Source of the DNA: Phycisphaerae bacterium
GTDB taxonomy: Bacteria; Planctomycetota; Phycisphaerae; Phycisphaerales; SM1A02
Direction of reading: 5' to 3'
Assembly: GCA_016795035.1 (NCBI GenBank)
Contig: JAEUIT010000086.1
Location: 62,001-126,000, forward strand
DNA: 64,000 nt
In this document: positions 51,189 to 61,321 of the stretch, piece by piece
Numbering within the stretch: position 1 is the stretch's first letter
Layout of the letters: each line of letters starts with the position of its first letter
Translations under genes and position numbers: made by a program
Notes under the pieces: generated by a model
Seen by the model: the letters and a program-made list of their open reading frames with translations, nothing else
Told to the model about the DNA's origin: nothing
The model's database searches: none

Positions 51189-54002
51189 ATGACAACGCCC
51201 CGCACCGCCGCCGACATCCGCCGCACGTTCATCGACTTCTTCGTGACGAAGTGCGGGCACACGTTCGCGCCGTCGAGCCCGGTCGTCCCGCACGACGATC
51301 CGACGCTCCTCTTCACGAACGCGGGCATGAACCAGTTCAAGGACGTCTTCCTCGGGCGCGGCAAGCGGCCGTACACCCGAGCCGTCAACACGCAGAAGTG
51401 CATCCGCGCCGGCGGCAAGCACAACGACCTCGAGGACGTCGGCAAGGACACCTATCACCACACCTTCTTCGAGATGCTCGGCAACTGGTCGTTCGGCGAC
51501 TACTTCAAGAAGGAGTCGATCGGCTGGGGCTGGGAGCTGCTGACGAAGGTGTACGGCCTCGATCCGAAGCGTCTCTACGTGACGTGGTTCGAAGGCAATC
51601 CGAAGCAAGGCCTCGCGCCCGATCACGAGGCGCGCGAGCTGTGGATGCAGTTCCTCCCCGAGAGCCACGTGTTGCCCGGCAACATGAAGGACAACTTCTG
51701 GGAGATGGGCGAGACCGGTCCGTGCGGTCCCTGCTCGGAGATCCACTACGACCGCATCGGCGGCCGCGACGCCGCGCATCTCGTCAACAAGGGCGACCCC
51801 GACGTCCTCGAGATCTGGAACCACGTCTTCATCCAGTTCAACCGCGAGCAGGACGGCACGCTCAAGCCGCTGCCCGCGAAGCATGTCGACACCGGCATGG
51901 GCCTCGAGCGCCTCGTCTCCGTGTTGCAGGACAAGCGCTCGAACTACGACACCGACCTCTTCTCGCCGCTCTTCGCCGCGATCTCGAAGCGCACCGGCGC
52001 GCGCCCATACGGCGGCGTGCTCACCGATCACGTCGACACCGCGTATCGCGTGATCGCCGACCACATCCGCTGCCTGACGATGGCGATCGCCGACGGCGCC
52101 GCGCCGTCGAACGAAGGCCGCGGCTACGTGCTGCGCCGCATTCTCCGCCGCGCCGTGCGCCACGGCCACCAGACGCTCGGCGTGCATGGGCCGTTCCTCA
52201 AGGACCTCGTGCCTGCGGTGGGCGACGTGCTCGGCGCGACCTTCCCCGAGGTCGTCCGCAACGCGGAGCGCATCCGCGGCGTGATCGAGGAGGAGGAAGT
52301 CACGTTCGGCAAGACCCTCGAGCGCGGGCTGCAGCTCTTCTCCGACGCCGCCGCGCGAGTCGAGAAGGCGGGCGGCAAGCAAGTCTCCGCCGACGACGCG
52401 TTCCGCCTGCATGACACGTTCGGCTTCCCGATCGACCTCACCCAGGTGATGGCGGAGGAGCGCGGACTCGGCGTCGACGTTGCGGGCTACGAGAAGCTGA
52501 TGGACGAGGCCCGCGAGCGCAGCCGTGCCGCATCCGGCAGCGAGGCGGGGCTCAACTTCCCGCCCGACGCGATCGCCGCGCTCGAGCGCCAGCAGGTCAA
52601 CGCGACGAACGACTCGCACAAGTTCGACGGCCGTCCGATGACCGCGACCGTGCTCGCGATCTGGAACGGCAAGAACTTCGACCAGCACGCGCACGTCGGC
52701 AAGGAGGCGATCGCGGTGATCCTCGATCGCACGCCCTGCTACGCGACGATGGGCGGTCAGGTCGGCGACACCGGCACGATCCGCGTCGACAAGAACGCGA
52801 GCGTGTTCGAGATCGCCGACACGCAGCGCGTCGGCCAGTACGTGCTGCACCTCGGGCACGTCAAGAACGGCACGATCAACGTCGGCGACGACGTCAACGT
52901 CGCGCTCGAGCGCGAGCGCCGCGAGCGCATCCGCTCGAACCACACCACCACGCACCTCGTGAACTGGGCCCTGCGCGAGACGCTCGGCGACGACATCGAA
53001 CAGAAGGGTTCGCTCGTCGACGACGAGAAGCTCCGCTTCGACTTCAGCTTCAACCGCGCGATGACCGCCGACGAGATCGCGAAGGTCGAGGCGCTCGTCA
53101 ACGAGCGCATCAAGGCGAACCTGACGGTCTACGCCGAGGAGGCCCCGACGACGAGGGCGAAGGAGATTCAGGGCCTGCGCGCCGTCTTCGGCGAGCGCTA
53201 TCCGGATCCCGTGCGCGTCGTCTCGATAGGCGTGCCGGTCGCGCAGCTTCTCCTCAAGCCGACGAGCGACCTCGCGCGGCGGCATTCGGTCGAGTTCTGC
53301 GGCGGCACGCATCTCGGTTCCACCGGCGACGCGAAGCGCTTCGCGTTCCTCGCCGAAGGCGGTCTCGCGGCCGGCGTCCGCCGCATGAGCGGCATCACCG
53401 GCGTGGCGGCGCTTGCGGCCGAAGCGACGGCCAAGAACCTCCTCGAGCGGGCGTCCGCGGCCACGAAGGCGGCGGACGACGCGTTCGTCTCCGAGTGGAA
53501 CGAGCTCTCGAAGTCGCTCGAGCAACTCACCGTTGCAGCCACGGCGCGCAAGGCGATCGATGCCGCGTTCGAGCCGCTGCGCGAGCGGGCCAAGCAACTC
53601 CGCAAGCAGTCGGAAGGCGCACAGCGCGACGTGGTCGTGGCGCAGGCTCGCGGCATCGTCGAGGCGCACGGCGACGGCCCGTGCGTCGCGGTCGTCGAGA
53701 ACGCCGACAACCCGTCGCTTCTCGCCGCGCTCGACATGGCCCGCGCGAAGCGCCCCGACGTGCCCTTCCTCTTCCTTTCTCCGGACGAGACCAACGCGAA
53801 GGTCTCGATCGCCGCGAGCTGTCCGCAGTCATGGATCCAGAAGGGCCTGAAGGCCGGCGACTGGGTGAAGGCGGCGGCGCAGGCCTGCGGCGGAAGCGGC
53901 GGCGGCAAGCCCGATCTCGCACAGGCGGGCGGCAAGGATCCGGGCAAGACGACCGACGCCGTCCGCGCCGCGCGCGAGTGGGCGATCTCGAAGTTGCAGT
54001 GA
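51189..54002 (+). CDS. alaS: Alanine-tRNA ligase
   Basis: 937-residue class II aminoacyl-tRNA synthetase. Motif 1 region (TLLFTNAGMNQFKDVFLG), the GKHNDLEDVG and HHTFFEMLGNWSFGDYFKKE blocks and TGPCGPCSEIH (motif 2 area) are intact. The editing-site HxxxH is in HTTTHLVNWALRE, and the zinc-binding C-terminal ligand is in FCGGTHLGSTGDAKRF. The C-terminal C-Ala domain with DHHA1 ends in SGGGKPDLAQAGGKDPGK. ATG 51189 fits the family start. A TACACT box lies about 31 nt upstream. Its stop is 4 nt from the convergent kinase. Confidence 0.96.
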   Translation: MTTPRTAADIRRTFIDFFVTKCGHTFAPSSPVVPHDDPTLLFTNAGMNQFKDVFLGRGKRPYTRAVNTQKCIRAGGKHNDLEDVGKDTYHHTFFEMLGNWSFGDYFKKESIGWGWELLTKVYGLDPKRLYVTWFEGNPKQGLAPDHEARELWMQFLPESHVLPGNMKDNFWEMGETGPCGPCSEIHYDRIGGRDAAHLVNKGDPDVLEIWNHVFIQFNREQDGTLKPLPAKHVDTGMGLERLVSVLQDKRSNYDTDLFSPLFAAISKRTGARPYGGVLTDHVDTAYRVIADHIRCLTMAIADGAAPSNEGRGYVLRRILRRAVRHGHQTLGVHGPFLKDLVPAVGDVLGATFPEVVRNAERIRGVIEEEEVTFGKTLERGLQLFSDAAARVEKAGGKQVSADDAFRLHDTFGFPIDLTQVMAEERGLGVDVAGYEKLMDEARERSRAASGSEAGLNFPPDAIAALERQQVNATNDSHKFDGRPMTATVLAIWNGKNFDQHAHVGKEAIAVILDRTPCYATMGGQVGDTGTIRVDKNASVFEIADTQRVGQYVLHLGHVKNGTINVGDDVNVALERERRERIRSNHTTTHLVNWALRETLGDDIEQKGSLVDDEKLRFDFSFNRAMTADEIAKVEALVNERIKANLTVYAEEAPTTRAKEIQGLRAVFGERYPDPVRVVSIGVPVAQLLLKPTSDLARRHSVEFCGGTHLGSTGDAKRFAFLAEGGLAAGVRRMSGITGVAALAAEATAKNLLERASAATKAADDAFVSEWNELSKSLEQLTVAATARKAIDAAFEPLRERAKQLRKQSEGAQRDVVVAQARGIVEAHGDGPCVAVVENADNPSLLAALDMARAKRPDVPFLFLSPDETNAKVSIAASCPQSWIQKGLKAGDWVKAAAQACGGSGGGKPDLAQAGGKDPGKTTDAVRAAREWAISKLQ

Positions 54003-54006
54003 GCCG

Positions 54007-57000
54007 TCAGCGGGCGCCGGCGCGCATCCGCTCGTCGGCCTCGCGCAGGATCGTCTCGAACGCAAGGTCCTCGAGCGCCTTCTCCGCAGCCGCCTTGCGC
54101 GCCGCGGCGCTCAGCGCCGCCGAGCCTGCCACGTCGTTCACGAGCGCCGCGCGCAGCGAACCGAGCGCGAGGTTGATCGGGTCGTCGTCGGGCGGCGGCG
54201 CCATCGCGGCGCTCTCGTCGCGGCGCCCGAGGCGCGCCGCCAGCACGGCGTTGATCGCCTTGCGGCGAACCGGCTCGCTGCCCCCCGGCGTCACGCTCGG
54301 GAAGCGCGCCAGCGTGCGCTCGATCGTCGAATCCGGGCCGCGCACGTAGGCTGCAACGAGGAGTCCGAATCGGCGCGGAAGCGCCTCCACGCGGTCGAGC
54401 TCGGCGACGTCGAGATAGCGCTCGCACAGCTCGCGGATCCTGGCGGAGTCGCCGCGCCGCGCGAGATCGCCGATCAGCCACTCGAACGCGTTGAGCGCGT
54501 TGCCGCCGCCGACGCCTTCGTACTCGACGATGTCGAAGAAGGCGTCGACGAGCATCTCGGTGCCTTCGGCCGTCTTGCCCTGCCGGCACATCGAGGCGGC
54601 GACCACGCTCCGGGTGACGCCGGTGAACGACAACGGCTCCTTGGGGCCGTCCTCGAGGAGCGACAGCGCGATGCGCGACTCGCGCTCGCCGGTCACGGGA
54701 TCGCCCGCGCGCATCGCGGTCACGCCGATCCACCAGTGCGGATGCGCCCGCTTGCGGGCATGGCGGATCGGCGACGCCTTGTCGATGCGTATGGCCTCGA
54801 CGAAGAGCGCATCGGCCACGCGCGGATCGCCGCGGCCATTCATGATCGACTCGCCCCAATAGCTGCAGAGGTCGGCGAGCATCGCGGAACGCGGATCGTC
54901 GTCGCGGAACTCCGCGCGCCGCGCCGCGAGGAACTCGTCGACGGCGTTCTTGAGGTCGCTCGCGTCGCGCGGCCGACGCAGCGCGCGGCGGAACTCCTCG
55001 ATCGCCTTCGCCATGCGGCCGCCGTCGTCGAACACCGGCTTGTAGGCCGACGTCGCCGGCCGCATCGACGACGCGAGCGCCGCCGCGAGTTCGAGCCGCG
55101 TCGAGGCGAGCGTCTCCGCGTTGCCGGTCGCCGCGGCGATCTCGCAGAGTTGCGTGAGCGCCGTCACGGTGTAGGCGTCGGCGGATCCGAACGTCTCGCG
55201 CAGACGGCCAAGGCTCGCGCCGACGAGCGTGGCCGCCTCGTCGAAGCGCCGCTGGCCCGCGAGCGCCGCGCCCAACTGAAGCCGCTGCGCCGCGAGATAC
55301 CAATGGTCGGCCGGCAGTTGCCGGGAGGCGACCTCGATCGCGTCGCGGGCGAGCGACTCGGCGCGGCCATGGTCTCCCGCCGCGATGAGCGTGGCGATCC
55401 ACTCGTTGAGGGCCCGCGCCACGCGCGAGTTCGTGTCGGGCAGGACGCGACGGTACGACGCGACGGCCGCGCCGAGCAGCGGCGCCGCGCGCGCCGCGTC
55501 GTCGCGCCGCGCGACGCGCCGCGCCGTGAGGACGAGCTGGTCGCCCACAATGACGCAGTCGTCGTCGTTCGCCGCGAGGGCCGTGTCCGCCGCGCGGACG
55601 AGGTCGTCGAGCGACGAGTCGAACTGCGCGTCGCTGACCCGCGCGTCGCCCGTGGTGTTGGCGTCGGACTTGAGCGCCGTGAGCGCCTCCGCGAGCACCG
55701 CCGAGCGCTCGCCGAGGATCGCGTCGCCTAACTTCGCGAGCTCGGACTCGGGATCCCCGAGCGGCGTCTCCGCGAGTTCGACGGTGGCCGCGCGATACGG
55801 CCAGAGCATCGCGTAGAGATCGCGCGGCGACGTCTGCGGATTGCGCCGCGCGAGCTTGATCGCCCGCATGAGCTGCGACCGCGCTTCGGCCGGCGCTCCG
55901 TAGGCGTAGTACGCCCGACCGAGGAGCGCACGTACGCCGGACTCGACTTCGGGCTGGTCGCGTAGCCGCTCGGCCGACGCCGCCGACGCGTCGAGCATGC
56001 GCCGAACGCCTGCATCCGAGGTGCGCGAGACGTCGGGGTCGACCATGCCGAGCGTATCGAGCACGTACGCGGTCACCGCGCGAGCCCGCTTCGCCTCGAC
56101 GTTCGCGAGGTCGCGCGCCTCGCGGGCCTCGTCCGCACGCTCGTCGGCGACCGAGCGCGCCTGCTGCTCCGCCTTCGCCAGCTCGCGAAGCTCCTCCGAC
56201 TGCCGCCACGCCTGCCACGCGAAGAGCGCGAGCGCGCCTGCAACGCCGACGGACGCGGCGATCGCCCAGCGGTAGCGCGTCGCGTGGCGCCGCATCGCCG
56301 TGAGCATCGTGTCGCGCCGCGCCTCGATCGGTTCGCCATGCAACACACGCTCGAGGTCTTCGGCGAACTCCGCGGCGGTCTGGTAGCGCCGCGTCGGATC
56401 CTTCGCGAGCGCCTGGTCGATGACGGCCTCGAGATCGCCGCGCGCTTCCGCGACGAGCGATCCGACCTTGCGCGCCGGTTCGTTCGCGATCACCGTGATC
56501 CATTCGGTGTAGCTTCGCGGCGTGGTCGCGTACGGCGAGCGCTCGGAGAGAAGCTCGAAGCCGATGACGCCGAGGGCGTAGACGTCGGAGCGCGTGTCGA
56601 CGGCGGCCGGATCGCCCGAGATCTGCTCCGGGCTCATGTACGGCAACGTGCCGACGATCTGTCCGGCCATCGTGTGAAACACGGAGTCGCCGAGCGGCTC
56701 GGTCGTGCGGGCAACGCCGAAGTCGAGGATCTTCGGCTTCGCCTCGCCGGTTTCGTCGTCGCGCGTGACTAACACGTTGCCGGGCTTGAGGTCGCGATGG
56801 ATGACGCCCTGGCGATGCGCGGCCTGCACGCCGGCGCAGATCGCCTGAAGGAGCCGCACGCGCGTCACGAGGTCGAGATGCGCGTCGCGCGCGAACTCGA
56901 GCAGAGGCTTGCCGGGCACGTACTCCATCGCGAAGTACGGCACCGGCGTCCCGTCGGGAAGGCGACTCGTGCCCGCCTCGAGGATCTGTGCGATGGCAGG

Positions 57001-57411
57001 ATGGCGCAGACGTCCGAGCGTCTCGATCTCCATCTCGAAGCGCTTCACGAGCCCGGGCGAGAAGCAGCCGGGACGGATGAGCTTGATGGCGACCTCGCGC
57101 TTGGGCTGGCTCTGCTCGGCGAGATAGACGATGGCCATGCCGCCGCATCCGATCGGCCGCACGAGCCGGTACGGGCCGATGCGCTCGGGCATCGCGTCCT
57201 CGATCGCCATCAGCGAGCGCACGTCCGCGACGGGTCGGTCGAGATCCACCGCCGGCGTGAGGTGATGCCGCAGCATGCCCTCGAGCTGCTCGCGCAGCGA
57301 CATGTCGGTGCCGCACACCTCGTCGAGGAACGCCGTGCGCGCGGCGCCCTCGAGACGAATGGCGCTCAGGAAGAGATCGCCGAGGCGAGCGTGAAGTCCG
57401 GCCGTGTCCAT
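54007..57411 (-). CDS. Receptor-like Ser/Thr protein kinase with TPR-like sensor region
   Basis: 1134-residue Hanks-type kinase. Kinase domain about residues 78-360: glycine loop IGCGGMAIVYLA, VAIK Lys110, catalytic HRDLKPGN (His205-Asp207), DFGVARTT (230-232) and activation segment GTLPYMSPEQ. A single membrane segment (WAIAASVGVAGALALFAWQAW, about 382-403) follows, then a coiled coil rich in EEL/RADEA, and about 700 residues of helical repeats, probably TPR-like. This architecture is abundant in Planctomycetota. Several A-rich helices (LLGRAYYAYGAPAEARSQL) fit TPR units. It converges with alaS. Confidence 0.87.
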   Translation of the reverse strand: MDTAGLHARLGDLFLSAIRLEGAARTAFLDEVCGTDMSLREQLEGMLRHHLTPAVDLDRPVADVRSLMAIEDAMPERIGPYRLVRPIGCGGMAIVYLAEQSQPKREVAIKLIRPGCFSPGLVKRFEMEIETLGRLRHPAIAQILEAGTSRLPDGTPVPYFAMEYVPGKPLLEFARDAHLDLVTRVRLLQAICAGVQAAHRQGVIHRDLKPGNVLVTRDDETGEAKPKILDFGVARTTEPLGDSVFHTMAGQIVGTLPYMSPEQISGDPAAVDTRSDVYALGVIGFELLSERSPYATTPRSYTEWITVIANEPARKVGSLVAEARGDLEAVIDQALAKDPTRRYQTAAEFAEDLERVLHGEPIEARRDTMLTAMRRHATRYRWAIAASVGVAGALALFAWQAWRQSEELRELAKAEQQARSVADERADEAREARDLANVEAKRARAVTAYVLDTLGMVDPDVSRTSDAGVRRMLDASAASAERLRDQPEVESGVRALLGRAYYAYGAPAEARSQLMRAIKLARRNPQTSPRDLYAMLWPYRAATVELAETPLGDPESELAKLGDAILGERSAVLAEALTALKSDANTTGDARVSDAQFDSSLDDLVRAADTALAANDDDCVIVGDQLVLTARRVARRDDAARAAPLLGAAVASYRRVLPDTNSRVARALNEWIATLIAAGDHGRAESLARDAIEVASRQLPADHWYLAAQRLQLGAALAGQRRFDEAATLVGASLGRLRETFGSADAYTVTALTQLCEIAAATGNAETLASTRLELAAALASSMRPATSAYKPVFDDGGRMAKAIEEFRRALRRPRDASDLKNAVDEFLAARRAEFRDDDPRSAMLADLCSYWGESIMNGRGDPRVADALFVEAIRIDKASPIRHARKRAHPHWWIGVTAMRAGDPVTGERESRIALSLLEDGPKEPLSFTGVTRSVVAASMCRQGKTAEGTEMLVDAFFDIVEYEGVGGGNALNAFEWLIGDLARRGDSARIRELCERYLDVAELDRVEALPRRFGLLVAAYVRGPDSTIERTLARFPSVTPGGSEPVRRKAINAVLAARLGRRDESAAMAPPPDDDPINLALGSLRAALVNDVAGSAALSAAARKAAAEKALEDLAFETILREADERMRAGAR

Positions 57412-57635
57412 CGAAGTGATGCGAAGCGAAGTGGAGCGCGACGACGGCGCTCGTGCGGGCGCGAGAACATCGTCGCACTCCGGACGTCGAGAGCTACAGG
57501 GTGCCTCATGATCCGGCCTTCGCCAACGAACTCCGACGCGAAGTCCGAGAAACCGGCTCGACTTCGGCGACTTTCGCTTGCCCTAGTGGCGGCGTTGCTG
57601 CGAGACTGGTCCGACTTTCGCGGAGGTCTCGCCGA

Positions 57636-60600
57636 GTGACGAACGCTCGCAGCTGTAGTCGTCTCCATCAATTCCTGCTCGTCGGCGGCGGTCTGATCGC
57701 TGGCGCGCTTGCGCTTGCCGCCGTCGCGCCCGCTCCGCCGGCGGCCGACGACGCCCCCGAGCCTGTCCGCTACGCGCGCGACATCCGTCGGATCCTCTCC
57801 GACCGCTGCTTCCAATGTCACGGGCCCGACCCGAAGACGCGGCACGCCGACCTTCGCCTCGACGTGCGCGACGCCGCGCTTGCAACGCGGAAAGGCGGCG
57901 CCGCGATCGTGCCCGGCTCGCCCGACGAGAGCGAGCTCATTCGACGGATCGAGAGCCACGACGCCGACCAGGTCATGCCGCCGAAGACGGCGAACAAGCG
58001 CCCGCTCTCCGACCATGAGAAGGCGCTCCTGCGCCGCTGGATCGCCGAAGGCGCGCCGTACGAGCCGCACTGGTCGTTCGTCGCACCTCACAAGCCGGCG
58101 GTGCCGACGGTGCGCGACGAAACGTGGTGCGCGAACGACATCGACCGCTTCGTGCTCGCGACGCTCGAGCGCGCGCACGTGCAGCCGTCGCCGGCCGCCG
58201 ACAAGGCCACGCTCGCGCGGCGCGTGTACCTCGATCTCACCGGACTTCCGCCGACGCCCGAGGAACTCCACGCGTTCCTCGCGGACACCTCGGAGAGCGC
58301 GTACGAGACCCTCGTCGATCGTTTGCTCAACGAAGAGCCGTATCGCTCGCGCGTCGCGGAGCGTCTCGCGGCGCCGTGGCTCGACGGCGCCCGCTACGCC
58401 GACACCTGCGGCATCCACATGGACGCGGGGCGCCAGATTTGGCCATACCGCGACTGGGTGCTGCGCTCCTTCCGCGACAACCTTCCGTTCGATCGCTTCC
58501 TCGTCGAGCAGCTCGCCGGCGATCTCCTGCCGAACCCGACGATGGACAACCTCATCGCGAGCGGCTTCAACCGGCTGCACGTGACCACCGACGAAGGCGG
58601 CGCGATCGCCGAGGAGTACCTCGTCGAGTACGCCGTCGATCGCGTGAGCACGACATCGTCGGTCTTCCTCGGCCTCACCGCCGGCTGCGCGCGGTGCCAC
58701 GACCACAAGTTCGATCCGATCACGACCGAGGACTTCTACGGGCTCTATGCGTTCTTCAACTCGATCGACGAGCCGGGCCTCTACTCGCAGTTGCCCGATC
58801 CGAACCGCGCGCCCGAGCCGTTCATCGACGTGCCGACGCCGGAGCACGCGGCCGAAATCGCGGCGCTGACCGCGAAGATCGACGCGATCACGGCCGCGAT
58901 GAACTCGTCGTTGCCGGGCGAGGGCGAGGGATTCACGACGTTCCGCACGGAGACGCTGGCCCGCGCCGGCGCGACGTGGTCGCGGCCGCAAGTCCTCGGC
59001 GCGACGTCGTCGTTCGACAAGGTCACGCTCACGCCCAAGGAGGACGGCTCGATCCAGGCGAGCGGCCCGATCCCCGACGCCGAGGATTACGTCATCCTCC
59101 TCAAGACCGATCAGCGCGATCAGCGGCTGCTTCTTCTCGAAGCGCTCGCGACGCCGCCCGAAGCGGGCGGCACCTCGCGCGGCGCCGGACGCATGCCCCA
59201 CGGCAACGCGGTGTTGACGGGCATCACGCTCGAGAGCCGTCCGGCCGGCAGCAACGCGGAGTGGCAACGCGTGCCCTTCCGCTGGGCGTGGGCCGACGTC
59301 ACGCAGACCGACCGCGACTTCGCGCCGGTCTATCTCCTCGACGGCATGCAGCCGCTCGGCTGGGCCGCCGACGGCAACGACAAGGCCGGCGAGCGCCTGC
59401 TCGCCTTCCTCGCCGACAAGCCCTTCGGCGGCAACGCGGAGTCGCCGGAGACGGAACTCCGCGTGACGCTCGCGTTCCGCTCTCCCTTCGCGCAGCATTC
59501 GATGGGACGCGTGCGGTTCCACGTCGGCGCGATCGGCGACGAGGGGCTCGCGATGCTCCCGACCTCGCCGTCGCGCTGGCAGCTCGTCGGTCCGTTCCCC
59601 GCCGAATCGGCGACGGTTGCGTACGACAGGTCGAACGGCCCGGAAACGGTCACGGCGATCGACCTCACGCAGAATTTCGGCGCCGGCAACCAGTTCTGGC
59701 GCTTCGATCCGCGCTTCGCCGACGAGACGACCGCGCCCCTCGCCGACGGCCTGAACGCGTCGTACCTCGGGCGCATGATCTGGTCGCCCACCGACCGCGA
59801 ACTCGACGTTGCACTCGGCACCGACGACGGCTTCCAGCTCTACGTGAACGGGAAGGAAGTCGCGTCGAAGCGGGTGAACCGCTCGATCACGCCCGGCGAG
59901 GATCGCGTGCGCATCCCGCTGAAGGCCGGTGCGAACTCGTTCGTCCTGAAGGTCGTCAACACCGGAGGCCCCGCGGCGTATTGGTACGGCCAGGCGCCGT
60001 CGGCGGTCGTCCTCGACGAGGACCTCCTCTTCACGTTGCTGCCGAAGGACGCGGTCGGCGCGGCCCGCGAGGATCGTCTCGCGAGCGCATGGCGCCGCAC
60101 GTACTTCCCGGCGTTCCGCGACGCCGAGGCGCAGCGCGCGGCGCTCGTCGCCGAGCGAACGGCGGTCGAGGCGAAGCAGCCGCGCACCATGGTGATGCGC
60201 GAGTTGCCCGAGCCACGTCCGACGTTCGTCCTCACCCGCGGCCAGTACGACCATCCCGACAAGAGCCGTCCGGTCTCGCGGGCGATTCCGAAGGCGTTCG
60301 GCTCGTTGCCGCAGGGTGCGCCGGCGAATCGTCTCGGGCTCGCGCAATGGATGACGGCTCCGGAGAACCCGCTCGTCGCGCGGGTCGCCGTGAATCGGCT
60401 GTGGGAGCTCGCGTTCGGCGCCGGGCTCGTGCGCACGAGCGAGGACTTCGGCCAGCAAGGCGAATGGCCGACGCATCCCGAACTCCTCGACTGGCTCGCG
60501 GTCGACTTCCGCGAGCACCAGTGGGACACGCGGTGCATCCTCCGCATGATCGTCACGAGCGCGACGTATCGGCAGTCGTCCGTGGTGCGGGCCGACCTCG

Positions 60601-61277
60601 ACGAGCGCGATCCCGAGAATCGGCTCCTCGCGTACTACCCGCGCCGCCGCCTCGGCGCCGAGCAGATCCGCGACCAGGCGCTCTACGTTGCAGGCATCCT
60701 CGTCGAGAAGTTCGGCGGTCCGTCGGTCAAGCCGTATCAGCCCGCCGGCCTCTGGCAGGAGGTCTCGATGCCGCAGTCGAACACGCGGATCTTCGAGCAA
60801 GGCATGGGCGACGACCTCTGGCGCCGCAGCCTTTACACCTACTGGAAGCGGGCGTGCCCGCCGCCGTCGCTCCAGACCTTCGACGCGCCGACGCGCGAGG
60901 CCTGCGTGATCCGCCGTCCCACGACCAACACGCCGTTGCAGGCGCTCGTCCTGTGGAACGACGTGCAGTACGTCGAAGCCGCGCGGGCGCTTGCCGAACG
61001 CACGTTGCAGGCGACCGCCAGCGACGACGCCGCACGCATGAAGGACCTCTTCGTGCGCTGCACCGGCCGTGAGCCCGAGGCGAAGGAGATCGAGCGACTG
61101 CTCGCCGCCGTCGCGTCGTTCCGCAGCCGCTACGCGAGCGACCCCGACGCGGCGTCGGCACTCGTTCGCACCGGCAGCCGACCCGTCGCGTCGGACATTC
61201 CTCCCGCCGATCTCGCGGCGTGGACGATGGTCGCGAGCGCGGTCATGAACCTGCACGAGACGATCACCCAAGACTGA
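57636..61277 (+). CDS. Planctomycete PSCyt1/DUF1549/DUF1553 protein
   Basis: 1213-residue exported protein of the large planctomycete-specific class. A signal segment (QFLLVGGGLIAGALALAAVAP) precedes PSCyt1 with the heme-type motif CFQCHG (about residue 62). PSCyt2/DUF1549 follows (about 140-345, GLPPTPEELHAFL, YADTCGIHMDAGRQIWPYRD). A long middle region has LamG-like or carbohydrate-type strands, and DUF1553 occupies the last 350 residues (APENPLVARVAVNRLWE, PRRRLGAEQIRDQAL, TNTPLQALVLWNDVQYVE). GTG 57636 has GGAGG 8 nt upstream. The DUF1501 gene follows 44 nt later. The function of this class is not established. Confidence 0.9.
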   Translation: MTNARSCSRLHQFLLVGGGLIAGALALAAVAPAPPAADDAPEPVRYARDIRRILSDRCFQCHGPDPKTRHADLRLDVRDAALATRKGGAAIVPGSPDESELIRRIESHDADQVMPPKTANKRPLSDHEKALLRRWIAEGAPYEPHWSFVAPHKPAVPTVRDETWCANDIDRFVLATLERAHVQPSPAADKATLARRVYLDLTGLPPTPEELHAFLADTSESAYETLVDRLLNEEPYRSRVAERLAAPWLDGARYADTCGIHMDAGRQIWPYRDWVLRSFRDNLPFDRFLVEQLAGDLLPNPTMDNLIASGFNRLHVTTDEGGAIAEEYLVEYAVDRVSTTSSVFLGLTAGCARCHDHKFDPITTEDFYGLYAFFNSIDEPGLYSQLPDPNRAPEPFIDVPTPEHAAEIAALTAKIDAITAAMNSSLPGEGEGFTTFRTETLARAGATWSRPQVLGATSSFDKVTLTPKEDGSIQASGPIPDAEDYVILLKTDQRDQRLLLLEALATPPEAGGTSRGAGRMPHGNAVLTGITLESRPAGSNAEWQRVPFRWAWADVTQTDRDFAPVYLLDGMQPLGWAADGNDKAGERLLAFLADKPFGGNAESPETELRVTLAFRSPFAQHSMGRVRFHVGAIGDEGLAMLPTSPSRWQLVGPFPAESATVAYDRSNGPETVTAIDLTQNFGAGNQFWRFDPRFADETTAPLADGLNASYLGRMIWSPTDRELDVALGTDDGFQLYVNGKEVASKRVNRSITPGEDRVRIPLKAGANSFVLKVVNTGGPAAYWYGQAPSAVVLDEDLLFTLLPKDAVGAAREDRLASAWRRTYFPAFRDAEAQRAALVAERTAVEAKQPRTMVMRELPEPRPTFVLTRGQYDHPDKSRPVSRAIPKAFGSLPQGAPANRLGLAQWMTAPENPLVARVAVNRLWELAFGAGLVRTSEDFGQQGEWPTHPELLDWLAVDFREHQWDTRCILRMIVTSATYRQSSVVRADLDERDPENRLLAYYPRRRLGAEQIRDQALYVAGILVEKFGGPSVKPYQPAGLWQEVSMPQSNTRIFEQGMGDDLWRRSLYTYWKRACPPPSLQTFDAPTREACVIRRPTTNTPLQALVLWNDVQYVEAARALAERTLQATASDDAARMKDLFVRCTGREPEAKEIERLLAAVASFRSRYASDPDAASALVRTGSRPVASDIPPADLAAWTMVASAVMNLHETITQD

Positions 61278-61321
61278 ACGCCGAGAGTTCCGAGCCCTTT
61301 TTGCCCGAAGGAGATCCGCGC

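Noticed and set aside
57366..61271. 1301-codon open frame on the minus strand
   Set aside because: It lies opposite the clear DUF1553 gene and has no family motif; Arg/Val/Glu-rich shadow composition.
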